From Mycolicibacterium fluoranthenivorans (GTDB lineage: Bacteria; Actinomycetota; Actinomycetes; Mycobacteriales; Mycobacteriaceae): 64,000 bases of DNA. The notes beneath the pieces were generated by a model. That model saw only the letters and a list, made by a program, of their open reading frames with translations. It was not told the DNA's origin and did not search any database. This document shows positions 1-7,760 of the stretch, piece after piece; positions within the stretch are counted from its first letter, which is position 1; each line of letters starts with the position of its first letter. The translations under genes and the position numbers were made by a program. Location of the stretch: NCBI RefSeq assembly GCF_011758805.1, contig NZ_JAANOW010000001.1, forward strand, positions 3,631,881 through 3,695,880. Direction: 5' to 3'.

Positions 1-176
1 TAGGCGGAGCCGTCGTCGTGCAACTTTCGGAATCCCCGATGCAGCAGGAACGCGTCGAGCCGCCGTTCAATGGGCCACTGCGCGTAGGTCTCGTCGGTGA
101 ACTCAGACCGGAGAAATTGCCATGCCACGTCGTCGAGTTGGCTTCGCGTCAAGGTCAGTCGTTCGATCGTCGTCAT
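1..176 (-). CDS. Hypothetical protein, N-terminal part (runs off left edge)
   Basis: An open frame enters from the left edge on the minus strand. Its first 58 codons begin MTTIERLTLTRSQLDDVAW and contain WPIERRLDAFLLHRGF. The ATG at 176-174 is chosen because GGAGGG at 186-191 lies 9 nt upstream; another ATG at 183 is out of frame and too close to it. A DosR-like box lies about 70 bp upstream, so membership in the dormancy regulon is inferred. I do not recognise a domain; most of the protein is outside the window. Confidence 0.6.
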   Translation of the reverse strand, partial: MTTIERLTLTRSQLDDVAWQFLRSEFTDETYAQWPIERRLDAFLLHRGFRKLHDDGSA

Positions 177-237
177 CGGCCATTTCCCTCCGGAATGTCG
201 TCGGTACCATCGTTTTCCAGAGAGACCGCGCACGATA

Positions 238-251
238 GAGACCAAAGTCAC
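238..251. promoter_or_regulatory. DosR-like box
   Basis: GAGACCAAAGTCAC; its reverse complement matches 11 of 14 positions of GGGACTWWAGTCCC. It lies about 70 bp upstream of the minus-strand gene at the left edge and touches the stop codon of the DUF2267 gene. Confidence 0.6.
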
Positions 252-709
252 TACTGCCCGAGCAGGTCGGGGGCTTTCGTCACGGCTGGGCGGAGCAGTG
301 TGCGGATCCCCTCGGGCAGCTGATCGAGCACCTTGTCGATCTGCGCCCGTGGCAACAACCGCATGAGCGCGGCAGTCACCGCTGCCGACGCCACGCCCAC
401 ATCCTGGACGGCGATATTCGCCGCCCGGGCGAAATGCACGGTGTAGGCGGCCACGTCGTACTTGACCGGCACAATGCTGGGATCCCAGCCGGCGTAGAAG
501 ATCCCCCTGATCAGGTCCGGCAGCTGGGCCGCGAAGTGAGCGGCCGCCTCGACGGTGAGGCGGTCCCGGAGGGTTTGGAGCCATCCACGCAAGACCCGGT
601 AGGCGAACTCACGGTCGTCGGTGTCGAATTGCCCTGCGACCTCGTTGACCCACGCACGTGCCGTCTGCGCGGAGTGGTCGAGTTCGGTGATCTTGGAATT
701 GGTGGACAT
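251..709 (-). CDS. DUF2267 domain protein
   Basis: 152-residue soluble protein with the DUF2267 pattern: an N-terminal helix (ELDHSAQTARAWVNEVAGQF), then FAYRVLRGWLQTLRDRL and a segment around LPDLIRGIFYAGWDPS. The family is common in mycobacterial dormancy loci; its biochemical role is unknown. The start at 709 (MSTNSK) is preferred because AGGAGG (716-721) sits 6 nt upstream. The in-frame ATG at 715 directly abuts the Shine-Dalgarno. A DosR-like box at 766-779 lies about 60 bp upstream, implying hypoxic induction. Divergent from hrp1. Confidence 0.85.
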   Translation of the reverse strand: MSTNSKITELDHSAQTARAWVNEVAGQFDTDDREFAYRVLRGWLQTLRDRLTVEAAAHFAAQLPDLIRGIFYAGWDPSIVPVKYDVAAYTVHFARAANIAVQDVGVASAAVTAALMRLLPRAQIDKVLDQLPEGIRTLLRPAVTKAPDLLGQ

Positions 710-765
710 ACTCATCCTCCTGTGACGCTCCCTACCAGCACACCGCAACGCGTCAAGCCAGACCA

Positions 766-779
766 GGGCCGAAGGTCAC
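766..779. promoter_or_regulatory. DosR-like box
   Basis: GGGCCGAAGGTCAC, 10 of 14 against GGGACTWWAGTCCC, about 63 bp upstream of the DUF2267 gene start. The same 14-mer recurs at 11710-11723 in front of the hibernation factor gene. Confidence 0.65.
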
Positions 780-840
780 CGATTGCCCAAGCACCCGCCC
801 CATCGACCCGAAACCCTGGTCCGGCGCCCGACCGACCCGG

Positions 841-854
841 GGGTCCAAAGACCC
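841..854. promoter_or_regulatory. DosR-like box
   Basis: GGGTCCAAAGACCC, a near-perfect inverted repeat matching 11 of 14 consensus positions, about 87 bp upstream of the hrp1 start. Confidence 0.7.
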
Positions 855-933
855 TAGATCGGCGCCTCACCGAGAGCTCACACTTCGCAGATGTATAGGC
901 CGGAAGGGCCCATTCGCAGCAAAGGAGAACGCG

Positions 934-1368
934 ATGAAAACCGCCCGAGAGATCATGCGCACGGGAGTGACCTGTATCGGCGAACACCAGACGCTGGCCG
1001 CCGCAGCACAGCACATGGCCGAACTCGGCATCGGCGCACTGCCGATCACCGGGGACGACGGACGCGTGTGCGGCATGCTCACCGACCGCGATATCGTGGT
1101 GAAATGCCTTGCTACTGGCAGTGATCCGAACACGACAACAGCCGGCGAGCTGGCCCAGGGCACGATCCACCACGTCGGGGCAGATGCCAGCGTCCAGCAG
1201 ATGGTCGATGTCATGGCAGAACACCGGATCCGGCGCCTGCTGGTGCTCGACGAACATCACCTGGTCGGCATCGTGAGCGAGGCCGATATCGCCGGCCATC
1301 TGCCCGAGCAGGCCACCGCTGGTTTCGTCAAAGCGATCTGCGCCCAGCAGGCCAGTGTGAACCGCTGA
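934..1368 (+). CDS. hrp1: Hypoxic response protein 1 (tandem CBS domains)
   Basis: 144 residues, two CBS domains: about 8-60 (IGALPITGDDGRVCGMLTDR) and 75-125 (RIRRLLVLDEHHLVGIVSEA). From memory it aligns closely and end to end with M. tuberculosis Rv2626c/Hrp1, a DosR-regulon dimer of unknown ligand. AAGGAGA precedes the ATG by about 7 nt. Two DosR-like boxes lie in the divergent intergenic region. The ligand specificity of the CBS pair cannot be read from the sequence. Confidence 0.93.
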   Translation: MKTAREIMRTGVTCIGEHQTLAAAAQHMAELGIGALPITGDDGRVCGMLTDRDIVVKCLATGSDPNTTTAGELAQGTIHHVGADASVQQMVDVMAEHRIRRLLVLDEHHLVGIVSEADIAGHLPEQATAGFVKAICAQQASVNR

Positions 1369-1442
1369 GGGACACACGCGGGACGCACGGCGAAGTCAGA
1401 CCGAACGAGCTTGTGAAATAACCCTTTCGAGCATCTCGACGC

Positions 1443-2585
1443 CTAGCCCAGTTGCCCGGCGCCCGCGAGCTGATAGACCTCGATGAGCCGGGTCAGATCG
1501 CTGGCGGTGACGATGCCGACGACCCCTCCTGAACCGACCGAATCGACGACCAGGGCGCGGTGTTCGGACTTCGCTGCCAGGCGCTGCAGCAGCGCCGTGA
1601 CCGATTCGTCCGGCGTGGTCGTGGTCACCGCGGACAGTGGCATCGCCGCTTCGCGCACCAACGTCGCGGTACGCCGGCCCGGTGCGATGCGACGCAACAC
1701 CGACAGGCTGATCAGCCCGATGACCGACCCGTCGCGATCGGTGACCGGGTAGGCCGAGTGGCGGTCTCCCAGCAGGTACCGCGCAATGAACTCCTCCACG
1801 GTGATGTCACCGGGGGCCGTATGTGGGTGGGCAGTCATCACGTCGGCGACCCGCACCGTGTCGAAGGCGTGTTGTGTCCTCACCTGCGCCTCCTCCTCAC
1901 GAGATGCGGCGAAGATGAACCATCCGAGAAACACCAGCCACACGCCGCCCACCGTTGCGCCGGCCAGGAATTCACCCAGTCCCAGTGCGATCAGGACGAA
2001 TGCCAGAACGCGCCCCACGCGTGCGGCACCCACACCCGCCCGTACCGGATCGCCGTAGCGACGCCAGAGGTAGGCCCGCAGCACTCGTCCGCCGTCCAGT
2101 GGTGCGCCAGGCAGCAGATTGAACAGACCGAGCATCAGGTTGATGCCCGCAAGCCACGACGCGACCCCCACCAGGATGGGCGCAGCGCCCAGCGCGCCGA
2201 GACCGTATCCCGTCACCCCGAACACCACGGCGATCGCCAGACTCGTCAAGGGGCCCGACACCGCGATGCGAAACGCCTCTTTCGGAGTCTTCGCGTCACC
2301 GCCCAGACGAGTGACGCCACCGAACAGCCACAGCGTCACATCGGACACCGTCACGCCGGCGCGACGTGCGAGAACCGCATGCGTCAACTCGTGGGCAAGG
2401 AGGGACCCGAGCAAGATCAGCGCGCCACAGATCCCGGCCACCCAGTAGGCGGTTTGCGGATAACCAGGCGCCGCACCGGGCAGTGTGGATGCCAGACTCC
2501 ACGTGAACAACCAGAGGATGACCAGCACGCTCCAATTGATCCGTACCGCGAATCCGGCGATCCGTCCGATCGGGATCGTATCCAT
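1443..2585 (-). CDS. Site-2-type (M50) membrane metalloprotease with CBS domains
   Basis: 380-residue integral membrane zinc protease of the M50/SpoIVFB class, expected to cleave membrane-embedded substrates. HELTH (residues 65-69) supplies zinc ligands and the catalytic Glu; [12 protein letters not shown] (about 158-168, Asp164) is the third-ligand motif. Several membrane segments lie in residues 15-225. Two CBS domains follow (about 245-375), which would gate activity by ligand binding. The start at 2585 is chosen for AGAGGA just upstream and because the codons before it lack family similarity. It resembles Rv2625c, the neighbour of Hrp1 in M. tuberculosis; substrate unknown. Confidence 0.9.
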   Translation of the reverse strand: MDTIPIGRIAGFAVRINWSVLVILWLFTWSLASTLPGAAPGYPQTAYWVAGICGALILLGSLLAHELTHAVLARRAGVTVSDVTLWLFGGVTRLGGDAKTPKEAFRIAVSGPLTSLAIAVVFGVTGYGLGALGAAPILVGVASWLAGINLMLGLFNLLPGAPLDGGRVLRAYLWRRYGDPVRAGVGAARVGRVLAFVLIALGLGEFLAGATVGGVWLVFLGWFIFAASREEEAQVRTQHAFDTVRVADVMTAHPHTAPGDITVEEFIARYLLGDRHSAYPVTDRDGSVIGLISLSVLRRIAPGRRTATLVREAAMPLSAVTTTTPDESVTALLQRLAAKSEHRALVVDSVGSGGVVGIVTASDLTRLIEVYQLAGAGQLG

Positions 2586-2664
2586 ATCCTCTTCCCCAAT
2601 ACCGTTGCTCCACAACGGCTTTGCGCGCCACAACCTGCCATTGCAGACCGTGACGGAACCCGAT

Positions 2665-3993
2665 TTACATGTCCGGAGGGTCGCCGAGGTGGTCGATGAA
2701 CCAGTCGCGCGCCAACTCCGCGACCTCTTCGAGTGTCCCCGGCTCCTCGAACACGTGGGTGGCCCCGGGAACGACGGCGATTTCACACGTGCCGGGCATC
2801 GCGGCGCGCGCGATCTTGTTGAGTTTCAACACGACGTGATCCCGTCCACCGACGATCAGTTGTGTCGGGGCGACGACCCGCGTCAGCGCATCATCGGCGA
2901 GATCGGGGCGGCCGCCTCGCGACACCACCGCATCGACCTTCGCCCGCGGGTCTGCGGCGGCGGCGAGCGCAGCAGCTGCCCCTGTGTTGGTGCCGAAATA
3001 GCCCACCGGCAGCGATGCAGTATCGGATTGCTCGCCCAGCCAACGGGTGACGTCGATCAGTCGACGAGCCAGCAGATCGACGTCGAACACGTGGGCACGG
3101 TTGCGCGCTTCCTCCGGGGTGAGGAGATCGGAGATCAATGTGGCCAGCCCGGCGTGGTTCAGCACCCGCGCCACCAGGCGGTTGCGTGGGCTGTGCCGAC
3201 TGCTGCTGCTGCCATGCGCGAAGACCACGACACCCGTGGCGTGTTCGGGAACGGTGAAGATACCGGTCACCGCTGCATTGTCGGCCGCGCTCACCTGAAC
3301 TTCCTCGTCGCGGAGGAGCACATCCATCAGCGTGTCGGGCTCGCCGGCTGCCTCAGTACGGCCGGCGCGGCGCAGCAGCGTTGCCACTTCGCTGTCGGAC
3401 ACCGGCGGTAGATGCCGATACTCCCGTCGCAGCGAAGAGGTCGGCGCCGGGATGTCCACGCAGACCACGTCGTCCGCGTATCCCGCCAACATCGTCTTGA
3501 CGTCGCCCGGTGCCGTCGGGGCCGCGACGATCACCTTCCGAGCGCCGCGTGCGCGGGCGATCCGGCATGCCGCTTTGGCGGTCGTACTGAGGGACATGCC
3601 GTCATCGACGATCACGGCGACGCGGCCCGTCAACGAGATCCGGTCACGGTCGCCCCTCAGCCGTTTCGCGCGCCGCCGCAGATCCGACCGCTGCCTGGCT
3701 TCGATCTGCGCGATCTCGTCCTGCCCGAGGTGCCACTCCTGCACGATCGCGTCGTCGATGAGCCGCGCCCCGCCCTCGCCGATCGTCCCGAACGACAGTC
3801 CGGGCCGGCCCGGCACCGGGAGCTGACGAACCAGGAGGATGTCCAGCGGTGCTTCCAGCCGTTCGGCGACCTCGAAGGCCACCGGCATACCACCGCGCGG
3901 CAAGCCGAGGACGACGACGTCCTGACCGGCGAGCGATTCCAGATGCGGGGCGAGTTCGAGTCCAGCGCCGAACCGGTCGGTGAACACCTTCAT
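2665..3993 (-). CDS. Phosphoribosyltransferase-like / alpha-beta hydrolase fusion
   Basis: 442 residues in two parts. Residues 1-220 resemble type I phosphoribosyltransferases ([20 protein letters not shown] near 27), but the PRPP loop reads [10 protein letters not shown] (129-138) instead of the usual DDGxATGxT. Residues 235-442 are a dienelactone-hydrolase-like alpha/beta fold ([15 protein letters not shown]). Its nucleophile elbow is GTNTG (Asn336 where Ser is expected); the Asp (GGRD) and His (GATH) are kept. Both catalytic centres may therefore be altered. A stand-alone paralogue of the second half, with Ser intact, is encoded at 6274-6960. It is the first gene of a minus unit with the M50 gene; DosR-like box 58 bp upstream. 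Confidence 0.85.
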   Translation of the reverse strand: MKVFTDRFGAGLELAPHLESLAGQDVVVLGLPRGGMPVAFEVAERLEAPLDILLVRQLPVPGRPGLSFGTIGEGGARLIDDAIVQEWHLGQDEIAQIEARQRSDLRRRAKRLRGDRDRISLTGRVAVIVDDGMSLSTTAKAACRIARARGARKVIVAAPTAPGDVKTMLAGYADDVVCVDIPAPTSSLRREYRHLPPVSDSEVATLLRRAGRTEAAGEPDTLMDVLLRDEEVQVSAADNAAVTGIFTVPEHATGVVVFAHGSSSSRHSPRNRLVARVLNHAGLATLISDLLTPEEARNRAHVFDVDLLARRLIDVTRWLGEQSDTASLPVGYFGTNTGAAAALAAAADPRAKVDAVVSRGGRPDLADDALTRVVAPTQLIVGGRDHVVLKLNKIARAAMPGTCEIAVVPGATHVFEEPGTLEEVAELARDWFIDHLGDPPDM

Positions 3994-4050
3994 AGACAGA
4001 TTCTGTCGACCACGGCGGTATGGCGAAGTGGTACTTGGTCGCCGACCGAA

Positions 4051-4064
4051 GGGACGATGGTCCC
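4051..4064. promoter_or_regulatory. DosR-like box (strong)
   Basis: GGGACGATGGTCCC: perfect 5-bp half sites GGGAC/GTCCC, 12 of 14 consensus positions. It sits in the divergent region 58 bp upstream of the fusion gene start (3993) and 112 bp upstream of the deazaflavin oxidoreductase start (4176). Confidence 0.8.
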
Positions 4065-4103
4065 TGGTTCAGGCGCGGAACAACGGTCACCTCGGCGCAA
4101 CAG

Positions 4104-4117
4104 AGGCCTTTAGTCCT
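4104..4117. promoter_or_regulatory. DosR-like box
   Basis: AGGCCTTTAGTCCT, 11 of 14 positions, 59 bp upstream of the plus-strand gene at 4176; likely its proximal activator site. Confidence 0.7.
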
Positions 4118-4175
4118 CGCACCTGCGTGCTCTATACCCTGCCCCGCACGGGCCGTGCTCGACGAGCATCGAGGA

Positions 4176-4610
4176 ATGCCGAAGAACGCCGCCAACCCGG
4201 TCAACGACGGGGTGCGCAAGTTCAACAAACACGTGCTGAATCCGCTGATGCTGCACCTGGCAGGACGTAAGCACTGGTATGCGGGCGTGATTCGGCATAC
4301 CGGCCGCCGCACCGGGCAAGTTCACCAGACTCCGGTCGTCGCCGTGCGGGTGGCCGACCACATCGTCACTCCGTTGCCCTATGGCGCGGATACCGACTGG
4401 CTGCGCAACGCTCGCAAGGCCGGCAAGGCCACCATCACCACCGGCGGCGAACGCTTCGATGTGGTCAACCCCCGGATCATCGAGGCAGCCGATGCAGCGA
4501 CATTGCTGCCCGCCCGGAGATTTCGGGAATTCGCCCGCTTCGGTATCGACCATTTCGCCGAGTTCGACCTGGCGACTGACACCCCTGAGGAATCTGGCCA
4601 TGAAGACTGA
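4176..4610 (+). CDS. Deazaflavin (F420)-dependent nitroreductase-family protein
   Basis: 144 residues. It belongs to the Ddn-like split-barrel family (DUF385/F420H2-dependent quinone reductase), recognised from HTGRRTGQVHQTPV and VTPLPYGADTDWLRNARKAG. Family members use reduced F420 to reduce quinones or nitro compounds, fitting redox homeostasis in hypoxia. The start MPKNAANPV at 4176 matches family length; GAGG is only 1 nt from it, and GTG 4155 is an in-frame alternative with no better site. It overlaps the next gene by 11 nt, so the two are probably co-translated. Confidence 0.85.
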   Translation: MPKNAANPVNDGVRKFNKHVLNPLMLHLAGRKHWYAGVIRHTGRRTGQVHQTPVVAVRVADHIVTPLPYGADTDWLRNARKAGKATITTGGERFDVVNPRIIEAADAATLLPARRFREFARFGIDHFAEFDLATDTPEESGHED

Positions 4611-5748
4611 TGCTGTTCGCTCGCTCGCCGATGCTCCCGGACCGTTCGTGTCACTACTCGTCGACGACAGCCACGACACCCATGACGCTGTCGAGCAGGC
4701 GGAAGCTCGCTGGACTGGCATCGGTAGGCAGTTGGAGGACCGGGACGTCGCCGACGACGTCATCGCGGCGTTGAAGCGCGCCGTTCTGCACAGCACACCT
4801 GTGGTCGGGCGGAAAGGTCGCCTGGTGATCGCCGGGCCGGACGCGGTGCTTGTCAACGAGCAGCTCGACCACGCGCCGCCGGCGACCGTGGTCCGCGTCT
4901 CGGATTACCCCTACCTTCTCCCCCTGCTGGGACTCACGGTGTCGCACCCGACCTACGTCGTTGCCTCGGTGGACCATCTCGGCGCAGATCTCACCGTGCA
5001 CGACCGGCAGAACGTCCATACCGAAACCATTGAAGGTCCGGGCTATCCGGTGCACAAACCCGCTGCGGCCGGCTGGCACGGTTACGGCGACGTCGAACGC
5101 TCCACCGAGGAAGCGGTGCGTATGAACGTCCGGTCGGTGGCAGACCGCATCACCGAACTGGTCACCACGAGCGGCGCGGAAATGGTATTCGTGAGCGGCG
5201 AGGTACGTGCCCGAACTGACGTCATTTCGGCATTGCCGGCGCATATCGGCGCCCCCGCGGTTGCGCTGCCGGCTGGAGCGCAAGGCTGCCGGGCCACCGA
5301 ATCGGAGCTGGCTGACGCGATCGCCGCCGAATTGGCACGCCGTCAACACACCGCGACCGAGGCGGTCCTGGACCGCTTCCAGGCCGAGGATGCCCGAGGT
5401 TCGGGTTTGGCCGTGCAAGGCTTGCCGGCGGTGTGCGCGGCGTTGCGAGACGGCGCGGTAGACACGTTGATCGTCGGCCCGCTGGGCAGTGCCACCGTCG
5501 TCTCGGGCCAGGACCGGACCACCGTCGCTGCGGATGCCGATTCGCTGTCCGAGTCCGGCGAGGCGCCATGCCGGATCGCGCCGGCCGACGAGGTGCTGCC
5601 GTTCGTGGCCGTCGCGACCGACGCATCGGTGGTGCGCGCAGGTGACGAGGTCGCACTGGCGGACGGGATCGCAGCGATGCGGCGGTATCCGGTCAGCAGC
5701 ACTGTCGCGGCCGCAGCGGTGCGCCAACCACAGTCCTCGGAGGCGTGA
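4600..5748 (+). CDS. Vms1/Ankzf1-type peptidyl-tRNA hydrolase family protein (Rv2629-like)
   Basis: 382 residues, similar in length and content to M. tuberculosis Rv2629. The family has an eRF1-like (baeRF/Vms1) fold; eukaryotic Vms1 releases nascent chains from stalled 60S subunits. Recognisable stretches are GPFVSLLVDDSHDTHDAVEQ near the start, DYPYLLPLLGLT, the AAAGWHGYGDVERS segment (about 155-168) and AVDTLIVGPLG in the C-terminal third. Start chosen at 4600 (MKTDAVRSL) with TGAGG 9 nt upstream. With HPF at 10891-11673 it suggests a ribosome protection and rescue function in dormancy; the activity is inferred. Confidence 0.82.
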   Translation: MKTDAVRSLADAPGPFVSLLVDDSHDTHDAVEQAEARWTGIGRQLEDRDVADDVIAALKRAVLHSTPVVGRKGRLVIAGPDAVLVNEQLDHAPPATVVRVSDYPYLLPLLGLTVSHPTYVVASVDHLGADLTVHDRQNVHTETIEGPGYPVHKPAAAGWHGYGDVERSTEEAVRMNVRSVADRITELVTTSGAEMVFVSGEVRARTDVISALPAHIGAPAVALPAGAQGCRATESELADAIAAELARRQHTATEAVLDRFQAEDARGSGLAVQGLPAVCAALRDGAVDTLIVGPLGSATVVSGQDRTTVAADADSLSESGEAPCRIAPADEVLPFVAVATDASVVRAGDEVALADGIAAMRRYPVSSTVAAAAVRQPQSSEA

Positions 5749-5788
5749 GCCCACCGCACCAGACGATCACTCGAACAGGCAGGGAAAA

Positions 5789-6262
5789 ATGGACAACTCG
5801 CATTTCGCCACCGGCCCGGCGCCGGGCCAGTACGCGCTCGAGACGGAGGATCAACTCCAGCCGGAAGACACGCTGGTCGACCGGGGTGTCCAGGACGTCC
5901 TCGACGAGGGGTACTCACCACCGGATCGACCGCTCGGGCTGGGCGCATACGGCCCGCCAGAGACCATGGACCAGCTCCTCGCCGAGGAAGAGCCCGATCC
6001 GGCGGCACGGCTCAACGTGCTCCTCGACGATGCTGAACTGTGTCGCTCGGACGCCGCCGAACAGGAAGCCGAGTTCCCCCTGCAGCACGAGGTGGGACAG
6101 GCGCGCGCAGGCCGACTTGTCGCACCGGACGAGGGTTTCGGCTGCGACGAAGAAGCGCAGTTGATCGCGCAGGATGTCGGATTCAGTGGAGGGGCAGCGT
6201 CTGCCGAGGAGGCCGCGGTGCACATCATCGACGACTTCCAGGAACCCACAGCCGAGGACTGA
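5789..6262 (+). CDS. DUF5709 domain acidic protein
   Basis: 157 residues, strikingly acidic (many E/D, few K), with no hydrophobic core stretch or signal peptide. Motifs include LQPEDTLVDRGVQDVLDEGYSPPDRP near 25-50 (DUF5709 signature), RLVAPDEGFGCDEEAQLIAQDVG and SAEEAAVHIID at the end. Likely partly disordered. The start is the ATG at 5789; no strong Shine-Dalgarno is visible (AGGGAAAA). It lies 40 bp after the Vms1-like gene and 11 bp before the hydrolase gene, so a four-gene operon (4176-6960) is likely. Function unknown. Confidence 0.82.
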   Translation: MDNSHFATGPAPGQYALETEDQLQPEDTLVDRGVQDVLDEGYSPPDRPLGLGAYGPPETMDQLLAEEEPDPAARLNVLLDDAELCRSDAAEQEAEFPLQHEVGQARAGRLVAPDEGFGCDEEAQLIAQDVGFSGGAASAEEAAVHIIDDFQEPTAED

Positions 6263-6273
6263 ACGGCTCGACG

Positions 6274-6960
6274 ATGACTGATACCGGAGGAACCGACGCA
6301 GCGGGGGTCTGTGTCGAGGTGCCGGTACAGGTGACGACTGGCTCCGTCACTGTGGCAGGCACTCTCACGTTGCCGCCCCACCCATGCGGTGCGGTGATAT
6401 TCGCTCACGGCAGCGGCAGTAGCCGCTTCAGCGTGCGTAACAGGTATGTGGCCTCCGTCCTCAACAAGGCGGGCTTCGCCACATTGCTGTTCGACCTGCT
6501 CACACCGGAGGAGGAAGCCAACCGCGCCACTGTGTTCGATATCGGGCTGTTGGCGAACCGGCTGGTCGACGTCACCGGGTGGCTCGCCCGCCGTCCCGGC
6601 ACCGCGGGACTGCCCGTCGGGTACTTCGGCGCCAGCACCGGAGCCGGAGCGGCTCTGGCCGCGGCTGCGGACGAACGGGTCGAGATCGCAGCAGTGGTCT
6701 CGCGAGGTGGTCGTCCCGATCTTGCGGGCACCCGGCTTGCCGACGTGACCGCGCCGACCCTGCTGATCGTCGGCGGACGGGACGAGCAGGTGCTGGAACT
6801 GAATCGGCAGGCCAAGGCGGCGATGACCGCCGAATGCACGATATCGGTGATCGACGGTGCGACGCACCTTTTCGAGGAGGCCGGCACCTTGGAGCAGGCG
6901 GCCGCGCAGGCACGGGATTGGTTCACCCGGCACGTGACCGGCCGACCCGACGCACCATAA
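6274..6960 (+). CDS. Dienelactone-hydrolase-like alpha/beta hydrolase
   Basis: 228 residues, single alpha/beta hydrolase domain. FAHGSGSSRFSVRNR (about 43-57) is the oxyanion/loop region. GYFGASTGAG (117-126) is the nucleophile elbow with Ser121, followed by GGRDEQ (Asp) and GATHLFEEAG (His). It is a close paralogue of the C-terminal half of the fusion protein at 2665-3993, which carries Asn at the nucleophile. Substrate unknown. Last gene of the 4176-6960 operon. Start at 6274 fits the family N-terminus. Confidence 0.88.
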   Translation: MTDTGGTDAAGVCVEVPVQVTTGSVTVAGTLTLPPHPCGAVIFAHGSGSSRFSVRNRYVASVLNKAGFATLLFDLLTPEEEANRATVFDIGLLANRLVDVTGWLARRPGTAGLPVGYFGASTGAGAALAAAADERVEIAAVVSRGGRPDLAGTRLADVTAPTLLIVGGRDEQVLELNRQAKAAMTAECTISVIDGATHLFEEAGTLEQAAAQARDWFTRHVTGRPDAP

Positions 6961-7007
6961 TCGATCCGGTCCAGCCGATGGTGACCGCACCGATCACCTC
7001 GCCGCGA

Positions 7008-7021
7008 GGGTATGAAGTCCC
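7008..7021. promoter_or_regulatory. DosR-like box
   Basis: GGGTATGAAGTCCC, 11 of 14 consensus positions, in the 189-bp gap ahead of the gene at 7150. Confidence 0.65.
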
Positions 7022-7053
7022 TACCCTCGCATCCGGGTGTGCACTCGCGAATG

Positions 7054-7067
7054 TGGACCAAAGACAC
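7054..7067. promoter_or_regulatory. DosR-like box, second copy
   Basis: TGGACCAAAGACAC, 10 of 14, centred about 90 bp upstream of the gene at 7150; forms a pair with the box at 7008-7021 (46 bp apart, centre to centre). Confidence 0.55.
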
Positions 7068-7149
7068 TCGCAATACGTGAATTTCGGCCTTAGCGCGCGC
7101 CGGCGTGCAGTGGTGTGATCGATACAACGGACTCACCCAGGAGCCAACG

Positions 7150-7410
7150 ATGAAAACACTGAACAACTACCGGCGTCGGCAGGTGAACACGGTGACCGCA
7201 CGGTATGTCGTCACCGACCGTTTGCATCACGAACGCTGCGTCTGCGTGGCGGCCGACCAACTCACCGCGACGGTGTCGAACTGGCTGGCCCAGCTCGGGG
7301 CACACAGCAGCCTCGTCGAGGACCTCACTCGTACGGTACGCCAGGGTGATTGGGCTGCCGCTCATGCGATCGCCGACGCCTTGTCGATCGATGTGACGGT
7401 GGCCGCATGA
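7150..7410 (+). CDS. Small hypothetical protein of the dormancy island
   Basis: 86 residues, soluble: MKTLNNYRRRQVNTVT at the start, a central HHERCVCVAADQL with two Cys, and a helical C-terminal half (DLTRTVRQGDWAAAHAIADA). I do not recognise the family. AGGAG precedes the ATG by about 7 nt, and two DosR-like boxes lie upstream. The stop codon overlaps the next start (ATGA), so translation is coupled to the HTH protein that follows. A co-regulated partner of that protein is the simplest reading. Confidence 0.72.
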   Translation: MKTLNNYRRRQVNTVTARYVVTDRLHHERCVCVAADQLTATVSNWLAQLGAHSSLVEDLTRTVRQGDWAAAHAIADALSIDVTVAA

Positions 7411-7760
7411 ACCACTCGACCTCGGCAGCCGCAGATCCGCACCTACAGGGTGCCGGTGAGCACTGTGCCACCATCCTCGCCGACGACGAGCTGCGCCGCC
7501 GCATCCGCGATACGGCCATAGGACAGATCGGGGCTCAGGGAGTCCCGCTATCGTGGCAGGCGCTGGCCACCACGACCGGCCTGAGCCGCGATGTGCTGGT
7601 ACGGCTCATCGGTTCCCCCGACATCCTGCTCAGGTCGTGCGACGATCACCTGGTCGAGTCCCTGCGCGTCGCCGGCAGCCAACGAATGCGTCGCGACGGT
7701 CCAGCCACCTTGTTGGCCGCGCTCACCGCGATCGGACTGGGCGCACCGCTGTCCCTTTAG
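7407..7760 (+). CDS. TetR-type N-terminal HTH protein without ligand domain
   Basis: 117 residues. Residues 28-80 follow the TetR DNA-binding layout: helix 1 RIRDTAIGQIGAQG, HTH SWQALATTTGLSRDVLVRLI, then SPDILLRSCDDHLVESL. The ligand-binding domain of about 130 residues normally following is missing; the chain ends soon after [12 protein letters not shown]. It overlaps its upstream partner by ATGA, and its 3' end overlaps the convergent pfkB gene by 38 bp (7723-7760). It may be a minimal repressor or a truncated relic; DNA contacts cannot be judged from sequence. Confidence 0.68.
   Translation: MNHSTSAAADPHLQGAGEHCATILADDELRRRIRDTAIGQIGAQGVPLSWQALATTTGLSRDVLVRLIGSPDILLRSCDDHLVESLRVAGSQRMRRDGPATLLAALTAIGLGAPLSL

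Noticed and set aside
1560..2699. Plus-strand ORF of 379 codons opposite the M50 protease
   Set aside because: Low-complexity Arg/Gln/His translation, no start context, opposite a gene with intact catalytic motifs.
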